Positions 1-8,248 of a stretch of DNA of 64,000 bases are shown in pieces (position 1 is the stretch's first letter; every line of letters begins with the position of its first letter). The position numbers were made by a program, and so were the translations under genes. The notes beneath the pieces were generated by a model, which was given only the letters and a program-made list of their open reading frames with translations, was not told the origin of the DNA and did not search any database. The DNA lies in contig NZ_JALPRD010000009.1 in the NCBI RefSeq assembly GCF_023197165.1, positions 62,001 to 126,000 on the forward strand, in the 5' to 3' direction. The DNA comes from Sphingopyxis sp. MSC1_008 (lineage in GTDB: Bacteria; Pseudomonadota; Alphaproteobacteria; Sphingomonadales; Sphingomonadaceae).

Positions 1-1
1 G

Positions 2-724
2 CAGTTCGCATTGCTCGGCGCGGCCTTCACGGTGATCGAGGCGAACAAGCTGACCCGCGAGCGCGAGCTCGAGCTCGCCGTCGCGCGCGAAGCCGCCAGC
101 CGCGCCGAAGCCGCTGCGAGCGCCGCGAGCCTCGCGGCGCTGCGCTATCAGCTCAACCCGCATTTCCTGTTCAATACGCTCAACGCGATCTCGTCGCTGA
201 TCGTCACAAAGGAATATCGCACCGCCGATGCGATGCTCGCCAAGCTGTCCGAATTCCTTCGCGCAACCTTGTCATCCGAACCCGATGCGCTGCTGCCGCT
301 CGAAGACGAGCTCGCAACGCTGCAACATTATCTGGAGATCGAAAGCGTCCGTTTCGGCGAGCGGCTCGCGGTCGAATTCGTCTGCCCGCCGGCGCTCAAC
401 AGCGCTCTGGTGCCGAGCTTCCTCCTCCAGCCGCTCATCGAAAATGCGATAAAATACGCGCTCGCACCGTCGGCGGTGCCAGTGACGATCAAGGTCGAGG
501 CGTCGAGCGACGACGGCGTGCTGTTCGTCTCGGTCGAAGACGACGGCGCCGGGCAGGAAAAGGACGCGCGCCCGGGCACCGGCGTCGGGATCGCCAACGT
601 CCGCCAGCGGCTCGAGACGCTCTATGGCGCGCGGGGAAGCCTGGAAACGCTGAAACGCGAGCGCGGCTTTCTCGCGATTGCGCGGCTGCCGCTCGATCGA
701 CGTCGCGATGAGGTCGCGGCATGA
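2..724 (+). CDS. Sensor histidine kinase, LytS/YehU type (5' truncated)
   Basis: The frame is open to the left edge, so the membrane sensor part lies outside the window. The visible part carries the His-kinase domain typical of LytS-type sensors: an H-box NPHFLFNTLN (His about 51 residues after base 11), an N-box with LIENAIKYAL and G-boxes DDGAG and GTGVGIANVRQRL. It should autophosphorylate in the cytoplasm and pass phosphate to the next gene product. Its stop overlaps the start of the LytTR regulator (ATGA), which indicates translational coupling and a cognate pair. The signal sensed cannot be read from this fragment. Confidence 0.93.
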   Translation, partial: QFALLGAAFTVIEANKLTRERELELAVAREAASRAEAAASAASLAALRYQLNPHFLFNTLNAISSLIVTKEYRTADAMLAKLSEFLRATLSSEPDALLPLEDELATLQHYLEIESVRFGERLAVEFVCPPALNSALVPSFLLQPLIENAIKYALAPSAVPVTIKVEASSDDGVLFVSVEDDGAGQEKDARPGTGVGIANVRQRLETLYGARGSLETLKRERGFLAIARLPLDRRRDEVAA

Positions 725-1467
725 GCGCGCTGCACGTCCTGCTCGTCGACGATGAGCCGCTGGCGCTGCGGCGTCTTGAAACGCTGTTCGGCGATATCGA
801 CGATGTCGAGGTGGTCGGCACGGCTTCGACCGGCGAAGAGGCCGAAGACCGGATCGCCGCGCTCAAGCCCGACCTCGTGATGCTCGACATCTCGATGCCG
901 CAAAAGAGCGGTATCCGCGTCGCCGCCGATCTCGTCGCCGATCCGCGACCCGAAATCATTTTCGTCACCGCCTTCGAACAATATGCGCCCGATGCCTTCG
1001 AAGTCGAAGCCGCCGATTATCTCCTTAAGCCGGTGCGCTTCGACCGGTTGCGCCAGGCCGTCGAACGCGCACGCCGTCGCCGGAAGATGCGCGATGCCGC
1101 CGACCGGCTGGCGAGCGCCCCGCCGGCCGAAATCCGCGAAGAGGCGATCTGGGTCCAGGTCGCGAGCGGCAACCTCCGCCTCCCCATCGCGCAGATCGAA
1201 TGGGTCGAGGCCGCGCGCGACTATGTGCTGCTTCACACGGCGACACGCAGCTACATCCATCGCATTTCAATGACCGCGCTGGAGCAATTGTTCGATCCGC
1301 AGCTCTTGATGCGCGTCCACCGCTCGACCTTCATCCGGCCCGCGCTCGTGAAGGCGGTGCAGCGGCTCGGCAAGGGACTCATCGCGCTCGAAATGGAGGA
1401 TGGCGCGGTCGTGCAGGTCGGGCCGAGCTATGTCCGCGCCGTGCTCGACCGGCTCGGTCTGTCCTGA
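721..1467 (+). CDS. LytTR-family response regulator
   Basis: An N-terminal receiver domain (acidic pocket at residues 10-11, phospho-acceptor Asp56 in VMLDISMP, Lys near 103 in LLKPV) is followed by a LytTR DNA-binding domain at about 142-245 with the usual IEWVEAARDYVLLHT and MRVHRSTFIRP motifs. Length of 248 aa is normal for the family. It overlaps the upstream kinase gene by 4 bp, so the pair forms one two-component system. Targets are unknown. The stop codon falls inside a 19-bp tandem duplication. Confidence 0.95.
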   Translation: MSALHVLLVDDEPLALRRLETLFGDIDDVEVVGTASTGEEAEDRIAALKPDLVMLDISMPQKSGIRVAADLVADPRPEIIFVTAFEQYAPDAFEVEAADYLLKPVRFDRLRQAVERARRRRKMRDAADRLASAPPAEIREEAIWVQVASGNLRLPIAQIEWVEAARDYVLLHTATRSYIHRISMTALEQLFDPQLLMRVHRSTFIRPALVKAVQRLGKGLIALEMEDGAVVQVGPSYVRAVLDRLGLS

Positions 1468-1490
1468 CCCCCTCGGTCTGTCCTGACCCC
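1453..1490 (+). repeat. Two perfect tandem copies of a 19-bp unit at the 3' end of the LytTR gene
   Basis: Bases 1453-1471 and 1472-1490 are identical (unit ctcggtctgtcctgacccc). The first copy encodes the last residues and stop of the regulator; the second is a non-coding copy directly behind it. This is best explained by a recent slippage duplication that left the protein end unchanged. Confidence 0.95.
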
Positions 1491-1700
1491 TTCGTCGCAC
1501 GGGCGTCGGCGTTGGTCGATGCGGCAGCGCCCACGTCGCATGGCGATCCGGTTTTAAAGCAGGCGCGGCGCGGCGCCATCCGCACTCCCATAGCGTGACG
1601 GTTGCGGCATCCAGCCGCGCAGAGGCAACCGGCCTGTCCCACGCCACCCCGGCAAGGGCCGGTCTCTCTGCTCCACCCTCATCGACGATGGAGTCCTATC

Positions 1701-1910
1701 ATGAGCAAACTCTCCTTCCTCGCCGCTGCGATCGCTCTCGGCCTGCCGATGCCCGCACTCGCAAAGGCCGAAGCCAAGCCCGAAGCCCACGCGAAGGCCG
1801 AGGCCAAGCCCCAGGCCCGTGCGAAAGCCGAAGCGAAGCCCGAGGCGCGCGCCAAGGCCGAAGCGAAACCCGAGGCGCGTGCGAAAGCCGAAGCGAAGCC
1901 CGAAGGCTGA
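1701..1910 (+). CDS. Small exported Lys/Ala/Glu repeat protein
   Basis: 69 aa. A signal peptide of about 21 residues (hydrophobic LSFLAAAIALGLP, cleavage after ALA) is followed by five copies of a decapeptide, AKAEAKPEAR with minor variants, up to the end. The start at 1701 is chosen because GGAG lies 7 nt upstream and the signal peptide begins there. The mature chain is all charged residues plus Ala/Pro, resembling low-complexity periplasmic or histone-H1-like tails. No catalytic domain is present and no function is assigned. Confidence 0.7.
   Translation: MSKLSFLAAAIALGLPMPALAKAEAKPEAHAKAEAKPQARAKAEAKPEARAKAEAKPEARAKAEAKPEG
1761..1907 (+). repeat. 30-bp tandem repeat coding AKAEAKPEAR units
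   Basis: Five head-to-tail units of about 30 bp (the last truncated) encode the decapeptide repeat. Units differ at a few third positions and at E/Q and H/R codons, so the array is older than a fresh slippage but still prone to copy-number change. Confidence 0.85.
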
Positions 1911-2028
1911 TCGCATCGGCAAGGAGTGCCGGCGGGATAGCCCCCTCCGTCGGCACTCCGCCACGCGCAAAAAAGCACAGGCCGATACCGGCTGTTCCGG
2001 GCGCTCATACAAAGAAACAGGACCTGTC

Positions 2029-2628
2029 ATGCGAACCTTGATCCCTGCGGCCGGCTGTGTCGCGCTTCTCCTGGCATTGCCCACGCCGACCCTTGGACAG
2101 GGCTTCCTCAAACGGATCGCCGATCGCATCGTCGAGGCGCCGAAACAGGTTGGCGGAGAAGCGGCGTCGGCCGATATGTCTTCCGCCGGGAATGCCACGG
2201 CGCCTTCGACAGCCAAAAAAGCGCCGGCGCCCGAAATCAAATATCCGAGCCGCATGCCTGAGCCCGACGGCTTTGCCGCTGTGAAGAAGGCCTATGACGA
2301 TTTCGGAAAGGTGCGCTGCACCAGCTGCGAAGGCGGCCACGCCTATGACGGTTGGGCAGTCTTTCCCCGCGATGGCAACAGGCGTCCGTTCGATGGAGCG
2401 CGGAGCATCCTCGGCGACCTGCCGATCGGGCACGTCCATCGCTGGACCGGCGCCGAATCCAAGGGTTCGCTCACGATCGTGAGCGAGGAACTGGTCGGCG
2501 GATTTCGCTGCCGCCAGCTTCTCTATCGACTGACCAAGGGAAGCGCGTCGGCAGAACGACCCGGGCTGATGTGCTGGGGCTATGCGAACCAGTTCTCCGC
2601 CTCCGAAGGCTGGAACGAGGTTTATTGA
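2029..2628 (+). CDS. Exported protein of unknown function
   Basis: 199 aa. Begins with a signal peptide (MRTLIPAAGCVALLLALP, likely cleavage near TLGQG), then an Ala/Pro/Lys-rich linker to about residue 75, then a compact domain with a CTSC pair (VRCTSCEGGHAYDGW) and two more Cys (FRCRQLLYR, MCWGYAN). The four Cys suggest disulfides or metal in the periplasm. ATG at 2029 is preceded by an ACAGGA motif. No family recognised with certainty. An 8-bp hairpin (2684-2703) follows before the next gene. Confidence 0.8.
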   Translation: MRTLIPAAGCVALLLALPTPTLGQGFLKRIADRIVEAPKQVGGEAASADMSSAGNATAPSTAKKAPAPEIKYPSRMPEPDGFAAVKKAYDDFGKVRCTSCEGGHAYDGWAVFPRDGNRRPFDGARSILGDLPIGHVHRWTGAESKGSLTIVSEELVGGFRCRQLLYRLTKGSASAERPGLMCWGYANQFSASEGWNEVY

Positions 2629-2733
2629 TCGCTGCGGCCGCGCCGCCGCTTCCCGCACCATCTCTTAGAATAGGGCCGCGATCCCGCCGGCAGCAGCCGG
2701 CGGCGGGCCCGCGCCACCAACAGGAGCATCGCG

Positions 2734-4791
2734 ATGACGATCTTTCGCACCTTACCGGCCCTCGCGATCGGATTGACACTGTCCGGCGCAGCGACCCCCG
2801 TCGCGGCAGCCGCCGCGGCGAAATGCGCCAGCGGCTGGTCGGGAACGGTGGAATTTTCGCGGCATCAAGCGAACAGCGATTCCAAGACGGTCACGCGCGT
2901 TTCGGGCAAAGGCACGCAGACGACCGACTCGTCGATGACGTACGACTATACCGCGCAGGTCGCGGTGCGTCCGGCTCCCGGAGCGGAGTACAGCCTAGGC
3001 ACCGCCAAAATCGATCTGAGCTCGGTCGCGACCGAAACGGTGAATTCGAACGATCGGATGATCTGCCCGCATGAGCGTACGATACGTCAGATGTCGGGCA
3101 GTTTCGTCAGCAAGAGCCAAACGCGCGCGAACGCCAGCGGTATCGAAGCCGGCGTCGACATCAGTATCGATTCGGACGGACGCTACACTGTCAGCGTCCG
3201 TCTGCCCGAAGTGAAGGGCACGGCTTCGGGGTCGAATGCGGCGAGCTTTAGCGGCCAGTGCAAGCCCAAGGAAGCCACGAACCAACGTATCGCAGAGATG
3301 CCCACCACGGTAGAGGCGATGCGTTTCTCAAGCAGCGGCGGCGATCGGCTCAATCCTGCTGATCCCAACCGGCTATCGGGTGGCCACTCGGAAACGTCGT
3401 TTGGCGTGACCGACTCGCTGCGCTGGAACCTGCGCCGCTGCGGCGGCGCGCTGCGCCTCGTCGACCTCAAGTTCGAGGACATGCGCTTTCCGACGTGGGA
3501 AGCTTGGCAGGACATCACCGAGCAGGTCGGCACGATCGACGGCAATATCGTCCGCCTTACGGCAATTGTCGCCAATGATAGCCCCGACGAGAAAGCCGTA
3601 ACGGTCAAGTTCCGCGATACTTACAAGGGCGACAAGTGGGAAGGCGCCAAACCCGACGGATTGCTTGGCGAGGCGGCCGTATCCATACCCGCCGGCGAAC
3701 AACGCGAGGTCCAGTTCGAATTGGACAGCTCGGGATATGCCTGGTTCGACGACGGTCGCCCGCGGGTTGTCCAGCGCATCAAGGCCGAGATCGAGGACAA
3801 AGGCAAAAAGGTCGACGATATGACGCGCAACCTGAAGGTCGCGCCAAAGCCGGTTGTCTTGGTGCACGGGCTTTGGTCGAACTGGAAGGCATGGGAAAGC
3901 TGGCAGAATATCCTGTCCGCCAGCCACAGTTACGACTGGAAGGCGTTCCCGGTGGGCGAGAGACCCGAACATGGCCGGATGAGAACCGGCGAAGAGGTCG
4001 GTAACGTCGACCCGACCAACACCATCGCCCAGAATGCGGACGAACTCGGCCGCTATATCGAATATGCTCAAAAGGACCGCAATGCCTGGCATGTCGACCT
4101 GGTCGCGCATTCGATGGGCGGGCTGATCAGTCGGCGCTATGTCCACGCACTGATGCCGAGCTATGCCGATGGCAAGCCGCAGGTGGCGCATCTGGTCATG
4201 CTCGGCACCCCCAATATGGGCAGCAGCTGCGCCAATCTGATCAGCGCGTCGCTGGACTTCGTCGGACGGCGGATGGAGGCGCTACGCGAGCTGCGACCCG
4301 ACGAGGTCCAGAAGTTCAACGCGCTTCATACCGAACGTAAAGGCGTGCCATTTTCCATCCTGGCTGGCAGTCCCCTGCCACCTCCGGCCTGCGGAATCAT
4401 GAGCTTCCATGACGGAGTGGTCACCGTGCCATCCGCTATCTGGACGATCGAAGACAATGCGCAGATGCGCTTGCCCCACACGAGCCTGACCGGCGCAGAG
4501 CCCTTCTCGACATTTGTGAAGCCGCGCCTCGCCGTCGGGCCAGCCAAGCAGAAATTGAGCGGAGCCGCCTCCTCGCGTCTCATGCTGTTGGGTGTCGATG
4601 ATACGGCCGACACTGCACTCCCTGCACCCGATTTCTCGAAGATCGTAAAGCTTGCGCCGGGCGAGACCGCCGAGGTCGTGATTCCCGTCACCATTCCGGC
4701 ACCGGCGAACCAACGGGCGTCTACGGTCAAAGTTGCAGTCATGGCGTTGTGCCATCCACCGATGCGGCGAACCGATGGCCGCCCCTTATAG
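2734..4791 (+). CDS. Secreted alpha/beta-hydrolase (esterase/lipase-like)
   Basis: 685 aa with an N-terminal signal peptide (to about residue 28). Residues 30-360 form a long beta-rich N-terminal region of unknown fold. The hydrolase core starts at the oxyanion strand VLVHGLW (His378-Gly379), with nucleophile Ser460 in AHSMGG and likely Asp560 (HDGVVTVPS) and His582 (LPHTSL). The GTPNMGSSCANL segment is typical of PGAP1/lipase-class enzymes. The C-terminal tail (about 630-685) looks like the start of a beta-sandwich that ends abruptly. AGGAG precedes the ATG. Substrate unknown. It overlaps the converging gene by 6 bp. Confidence 0.88.
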   Translation: MTIFRTLPALAIGLTLSGAATPVAAAAAAKCASGWSGTVEFSRHQANSDSKTVTRVSGKGTQTTDSSMTYDYTAQVAVRPAPGAEYSLGTAKIDLSSVATETVNSNDRMICPHERTIRQMSGSFVSKSQTRANASGIEAGVDISIDSDGRYTVSVRLPEVKGTASGSNAASFSGQCKPKEATNQRIAEMPTTVEAMRFSSSGGDRLNPADPNRLSGGHSETSFGVTDSLRWNLRRCGGALRLVDLKFEDMRFPTWEAWQDITEQVGTIDGNIVRLTAIVANDSPDEKAVTVKFRDTYKGDKWEGAKPDGLLGEAAVSIPAGEQREVQFELDSSGYAWFDDGRPRVVQRIKAEIEDKGKKVDDMTRNLKVAPKPVVLVHGLWSNWKAWESWQNILSASHSYDWKAFPVGERPEHGRMRTGEEVGNVDPTNTIAQNADELGRYIEYAQKDRNAWHVDLVAHSMGGLISRRYVHALMPSYADGKPQVAHLVMLGTPNMGSSCANLISASLDFVGRRMEALRELRPDEVQKFNALHTERKGVPFSILAGSPLPPPACGIMSFHDGVVTVPSAIWTIEDNAQMRLPHTSLTGAEPFSTFVKPRLAVGPAKQKLSGAASSRLMLLGVDDTADTALPAPDFSKIVKLAPGETAEVVIPVTIPAPANQRASTVKVAVMALCHPPMRRTDGRPL

Positions 4792-5043
4792 CCCGAGCCT
4801 GGCCAGCGCTCTTGCCAGTTCGGCATCGGCGATTTGACCCTCGCCGGGCGCAAATTTGTTGAGCGCAGTCTGAATGCGCCGTTGCGCAACCTGAAGCGCC
4901 TTGTGCCTGACCTCACGATCCTTGTTCGTCCGCCAGGAGCGGCTCTCACCGAGAAGCGGGGTCCATTTTTCCTCTTCGGCCGTCAGAATTGCCAGCGCGA
5001 GCCGGAGGCCGTCGCGCCGACCCTGGTCATAATCGGCGGACAT
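4786..5043 (-). CDS. Small helical protein of unknown function
   Basis: 85 aa. The start at 5043 is chosen because GGAGG lies 5 nt upstream of that ATG; two upstream in-frame starts lack a ribosome site. The product is soluble and charged (MSADYDQGRRDGL..., TAEEEKWTPLL) and predicted mostly helical. It lies 36 bp downstream of the TraR/DksA-type gene and is probably cotranscribed. Its end overlaps the converging hydrolase gene by 6 bp. Confidence 0.7.
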   Translation of the reverse strand: MSADYDQGRRDGLRLALAILTAEEEKWTPLLGESRSWRTNKDREVRHKALQVAQRRIQTALNKFAPGEGQIADAELARALARLGL

Positions 5044-5079
5044 CCATGCCTCCATAATTCGAACGAACAAGTCTCGCGT

Positions 5080-5343
5080 TTAGCGAAGTTGGCTGTCCTT
5101 GCTGCCGCGGCGGTTGATCCCTACTTGCCGGCGCTTTGCGTCTCGCGCCGACTGGCAGTCGATGCAGGTGCGGCTGCGAGGCAAAGCCTTACGTCTGGCT
5201 TCCGGAATCTGTTCGCCGCAATCCTCGCAATAGGCGGAGCCGGCGCCCTCGGCGAGACGCAAGCGCGCCAGCTTTACGGCGTCTGCAACCGTGTCGTCGA
5301 TCTGCTCCTGAACGGCGCCGTCGCGCGCCCAGCCGTTTGCCAT
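5080..5343 (-). CDS. TraR/DksA C4-type zinc finger protein
   Basis: 87 aa from the ATG at 5343, with AGGAA just upstream; the reading frame extends further upstream without family support. A helical N-terminus (QEQIDDTVADAVKLARLRL) is followed by a four-cysteine zinc finger CEDC-x17-CIDC, characteristic of short TraR/DksA proteins. Family members bind the RNA polymerase secondary channel and modulate promoters in the stringent response. No coiled-coil of full-length DksA is present, so it is the short TraR type. Likely in one operon with the small gene at 4786-5043. Confidence 0.88.
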   Translation of the reverse strand: MANGWARDGAVQEQIDDTVADAVKLARLRLAEGAGSAYCEDCGEQIPEARRKALPRSRTCIDCQSARDAKRRQVGINRRGSKDSQLR

Positions 5344-5820
5344 CTTCCTGTCTTCCGTTTCGGACAAATTCTTCCTGTGGAAACCAGCTGAGTCGCCATT
5401 GGTTTCCTTTAGGATGCAATCGCGGAACCAATCCACGTCTGGCCAGTCCCGCCCACACGCTTTACCTGACCGAGACCGGTCGGCGATTGTTGTGGGAAGA
5501 CGAAGCTTTACCGATTCAGCACTTGGATTCGTCAGATTCTGTCGAGGCCGAGCGTGTCAAAGGAGCAGCGCCAGCACGCCGAGAGGATGCCTTCCCTTCC
5601 CATGCGCAGGGCATCCTTCCGATTTTCAGAAGCGGGCCTGCCGAGCGTCGTCACGATTCCCCCGGACCCTCGGATAAAAAAGTCGAACTCGATTTGGCGA
5701 AAAAACCGCGGCTGCGGCCGTGCCGCCAACATGCGTTAAAGCAATCCCCAACATATCGACTAGGCTGGGGTCGGCGGCTCACCCCTCGGGCCGCCCGTCC
5801 GGCCCATGGACGGCCGACGG
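5344..5820. other. Intergenic stretch without a convincing gene
   Basis: Several open frames cross this region on both strands, but all are Arg/Pro/Ser-rich shadows without ribosome sites. An inverted pair AGGATGCC/GGCATCCT (5582-5589, 5608-5615) is present with no T-run. The region presumably holds the promoter of the TraR-type operon. Confidence 0.5.
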
Positions 5821-5867
5821 CGAACAGACCGGACCGGCACCTCTCTCGCCCGGCACCGGTCTGTTCG
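5821..5867. repeat. Perfect 12-bp inverted repeat upstream of a small membrane gene
   Basis: CGAACAGACCGG at 5821-5832 is the exact reverse complement of CCGGTCTGTTCG at 5856-5867, with a 23-nt loop. It ends 34 bp before the ATG at 5902 and has no T-run, so an operator or mRNA leader hairpin is more likely than a terminator. Confidence 0.75.
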
Positions 5868-5901
5868 TGGAAGGCCCGACGATCGTTTGAGGACGCGCGG
5901 C

Positions 5902-6057
5902 ATGTTAGAAAATTTCTTCGACCAGATGTGGCCGTTGTTCGCTGCGACGGGCGCGATCCTCGTGGTGATAATGTGGGTGCATTTCGCCCGCGACCGGTTG
6001 ATTTCCGCGGGTCACGATCGTGAGGCAAAAGCCGGCGCCACGCGTCGGAGCGACTGA
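5902..6057 (+). CDS. Small single-span membrane protein
   Basis: 51 aa. One hydrophobic helix (LFAATGAILVVIMWVHF) followed by a basic tail (ARDRLISAGHDREAK...), suggesting a cytoplasmic C-terminus. ATG at 5902 has GAGGA about 8 nt upstream. No family recognised. A hairpin (5821-5867) precedes it and a clear terminator (6128-6152) follows. Confidence 0.6.
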   Translation: MLENFFDQMWPLFAATGAILVVIMWVHFARDRLISAGHDREAKAGATRRSD

Positions 6058-6058
6058 G

Positions 6059-6086
6059 AATAAGACGCTTCGAATAAGACGCTTCG
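6059..6086 (+). repeat. Two tandem copies of a 14-bp unit
   Basis: The unit aataagacgcttcg occurs at 6059-6072 and again at 6073-6086, directly behind the stop codon of the small membrane gene. A second slippage-type duplication near a gene end in this window. Confidence 0.9.
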
Positions 6087-6127
6087 AGGTGTGCACTAGA
6101 TAATGGGGATCAAAGGCCGAAATGGTC

Positions 6128-6152
6128 AAGGGGAGCCGTCTGGCTCCCCTTT
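6128..6152 (+). terminator. Rho-independent terminator
   Basis: AAGGGGAGCC (6128-6137), loop GTCT, GGCTCCCCTT (6142-6151) forms a perfect 10-bp stem followed by T-rich sequence. It fits the end of the transcript of the small membrane gene at 5902. Confidence 0.85.
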
Positions 6153-6648
6153 CTTGCACATGGTCGCGGCAAACCAAAGAGAATCTCCGCGGGTCCCGTG
6201 CCGCAGTGAAACGTCCGGCGGCGTCGCCAGTTCCACCGAGTGCCTCAGGGGATCATCTGTCGAAACCGGATCGTGGCAATATGCGCCCCTCCAGCTCAGC
6301 TTTCCTCCGGTCGAGCGGGTCGCGCTGCTTGCATGCGTTTTTTCGCGCCGAGCTGCATAGCGGCGCGAGCAGTCGCGATTAACGGCTTGCAGCAACCGGG
6401 CTGAAGGTCGAACCTGCCTGACCGACGCGTTGGATACGTATCAAAGCGCGACTCTTCATTGCAGTTTCGTTCACGCCGCTTTTGAAGACCATTGCGACAA
6501 TATTCCGATAATGCGCAACCAGACTGGATGCCCTTTGTTGCGAAGTCCCTTCTATCGGGCGAACGCGAAGACTATGCGCAGATCCTGAAGGGACTCGAAA
6601 CCCGCCAGGTGGGGCTCGTGGTGCCGGTTATTCAAAAGGATGATGCCG
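6153..6648. other. Intergenic stretch, no gene supported
   Basis: No frame here combines a ribosome site with a protein-like sequence. A 65-codon frame from a TTG at 6492 runs into the lipid-kinase start (to 6689) and has a moderately protein-like middle (DYAQILKGLETRQVGLVVPV), but it would overlap the kinase and has no clear Shine-Dalgarno, so it is not called. Confidence 0.5.
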
Positions 6649-7575
6649 ATGTCGTGGCCGACCGGAACGCGCGCGCTTGTGCTTCTTAATGCGAAGGCCC
6701 GCAGCGGAGAGAGCGCGTTGCAACCGGTACGCGATCGACTCGAAGCCGGCGGACTGCGTATGACCGCCGAGCCGTTCGAAAATCTTCCCGAGATCGCACG
6801 CGACGTTACGCGGCTGCACCGCGAAGCGGACCTGATCATGGTGTGCGGCGGAGACGGGTCGATATCGTCGGCGGCGCCCGCGGTCATCGAAAGCGGCTTG
6901 CCGCTCGGGATCATCCCTGCAGGCACTGCCAACGATCTCGCGCGAACGCTCTCGATACCCCTCGACTTCGCCGCAGCCGCGGACGTGATCGTTGCGGGCC
7001 ACAGGCGGCGGATCGACGTCGGCACGGTGAACGGTCACGCCTTTTTCAACGTCGCGAGCATCGGGCTGAGCAGCGAGCTTGCGCAGAGGCTCGATCCTGC
7101 CATCAAGAAGCGCTTTGGGCGCCTTGGCTACGCGGTTGCAGCATTGCGCATATTGGTCGGTGCGAGACGCTTCAGGGCGACAATTACCGAAAAGGGCCGC
7201 ACCGCGACGGTGGGAACCTACCAGATCGCAATCGGCAACGGCCGCCTTTATGGCGGAGGAAACGTCGTGGAGGAGGACGCCGCGATCGACGATGGCAAGC
7301 TCGATCTTTACAGCCTCGAAATGCGGAACCTCTGGAAGCTCGTATTGATGCTGCGCGCTTTCCGGTCGGGCACGCACGGTGCCTGGAGCGAGGTTCGCAC
7401 CGCGAAATGCGTTGAGTTCGAGATTGCGACGCGCCGCCCGATGCCGATCAATACCGATGGCGAGATCGTTACCGCCACTCCCGCACATTTCCGCGTAATG
7501 CCGCGCGCGGTATCGGTGTTCGCTCCACCCGACGTCGCGCCCGCGGCAGGACGGTTTCCACTTTATCACCGCTGA
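6649..7575 (+). CDS. YegS/DgkB-type lipid (diacylglycerol) kinase family protein
   Basis: About 308 aa. The catalytic DAGK domain starts at once (LVLLNAKARSG) and carries the nucleotide loop CGGDGSISSAAPAV and GIIPAGTANDLAR; the C-terminal half has the beta-sandwich with YGGGNVVEEDAAIDDGKLDLY. Family members phosphorylate diacylglycerol or related lipids at the inner membrane. Three ATGs are close together (6640, 6643, 6649); 6649 has AAGGA 8 nt upstream and is preferred. The gene stands alone. Confidence 0.9.
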   Translation: MSWPTGTRALVLLNAKARSGESALQPVRDRLEAGGLRMTAEPFENLPEIARDVTRLHREADLIMVCGGDGSISSAAPAVIESGLPLGIIPAGTANDLARTLSIPLDFAAAADVIVAGHRRRIDVGTVNGHAFFNVASIGLSSELAQRLDPAIKKRFGRLGYAVAALRILVGARRFRATITEKGRTATVGTYQIAIGNGRLYGGGNVVEEDAAIDDGKLDLYSLEMRNLWKLVLMLRAFRSGTHGAWSEVRTAKCVEFEIATRRPMPINTDGEIVTATPAHFRVMPRAVSVFAPPDVAPAAGRFPLYHR

Positions 7576-7759
7576 TGTGTGCGAAACTTTCAGGTCCAAC
7601 AGCTCTTGGAAGGAACGGCCAGCGCCAAGCCATCGGAGCCGGCCCATCAACGCAATAGCTTCAACCCGCCACCCGTCAACGCAGCCCCGACAGGGCGATC
7701 GCCCTGCTTGCCGCGCCGGAGACCAATAAGCCAACCTTCTCCCTCCGGCCGGCACGCTA

Positions 7760-8035
7760 TCAAGAGGTGCCGGCGACCCGCAAGGAAGAGATCGCCGGCA
7801 CCAGGAGATGGGCCGCGACGGTCGCAGCCCGCAGGGTAAGAAGCGCATCAGCAGCCGCGCGCAATGTGTGCTTGACCGCGTGGAGGGCCACCGATGTCAT
7901 CGCTACGGCCGGCACCGCCAGCCGCGCCCAGCCGGCCGTGCGACTGGTCGCCCAGACGTTGTTGTGCCTGGTGCTCCACCAGAATTTGCGGACTTGAAAT
8001 TCTTTGCAGAGAGACGCTGTCGGTGGGCGTGCCAT
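7760..8035 (-). CDS. Small protein of unknown function with hydrophobic C-terminal half
   Basis: 91 aa. Start at 8035 is set by a strong GGAGG 5 nt upstream. N-terminal part is polar with an aromatic patch (KFWWSTRHNNVW); residues 40-90 are Ala/Val/Leu-rich with two weakly hydrophobic stretches, possibly membrane-associated. No family recognised. A perfect 11-bp inverted repeat (7766-7802) lies within its last codons. The opposite strand is also open but has no ribosome site. Confidence 0.6.
   Translation of the reverse strand: MARPPTASLCKEFQVRKFWWSTRHNNVWATSRTAGWARLAVPAVAMTSVALHAVKHTLRAAADALLTLRAATVAAHLLVPAISSLRVAGTS
7766..7802 (-). terminator. 11-bp perfect inverted repeat at the end of a minus-strand gene
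   Basis: GGTGCCGGCGA (7766-7776) pairs exactly with TCGCCGGCACC (7792-7802), 15-nt loop. The hairpin overlaps the last codons of the gene at 7760-8035, and no good T-run follows, so termination is possible but not certain. Confidence 0.4.
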
Positions 8036-8173
8036 TACTTCCTCCATGGCTCGGCTTCAGGGCGCTACGGAAAAATGAACGCGCGAAAAACCAAGTAGTA
8101 GCAGGTCAAGTCGATAACCTGGGTAATTTCAGAAATGAAGCGCGGTGACGATACCGCCCTAGCCTGTGGCATT

Positions 8174-8198
8174 GGAACATTTGGCCCGATCTATGGTT
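8174..8198 (+). promoter_or_regulatory. EcfG-type general stress promoter
   Basis: GGAAC (8174-8178), 16-nt spacer, GGTT (8195-8198) matches the alphaproteobacterial EcfG consensus. It lies about 50 bp upstream of the start at 8249 and has the right orientation. Confidence 0.65.
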
Positions 8199-8248
8199 GA
8201 CCAAGCACTGACGCGCCCAGTCGCAGACATCTAGATTCGGAGCAGGGA

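Noticed and set aside
2352-3074. 240-codon plus-strand frame
   Set aside because: Overlaps two better genes in another frame and is Arg/Pro-rich with no ribosome site.
5136-6023. 295-codon plus-strand frame
   Set aside because: Antisense to the TraR/DksA gene with shadow composition; no ribosome site.
6492-6689. 65-codon frame before the lipid kinase
   Set aside because: Overlaps the kinase start by about 40 bp and has only a TTG without ribosome site; coding remains possible but unproved.
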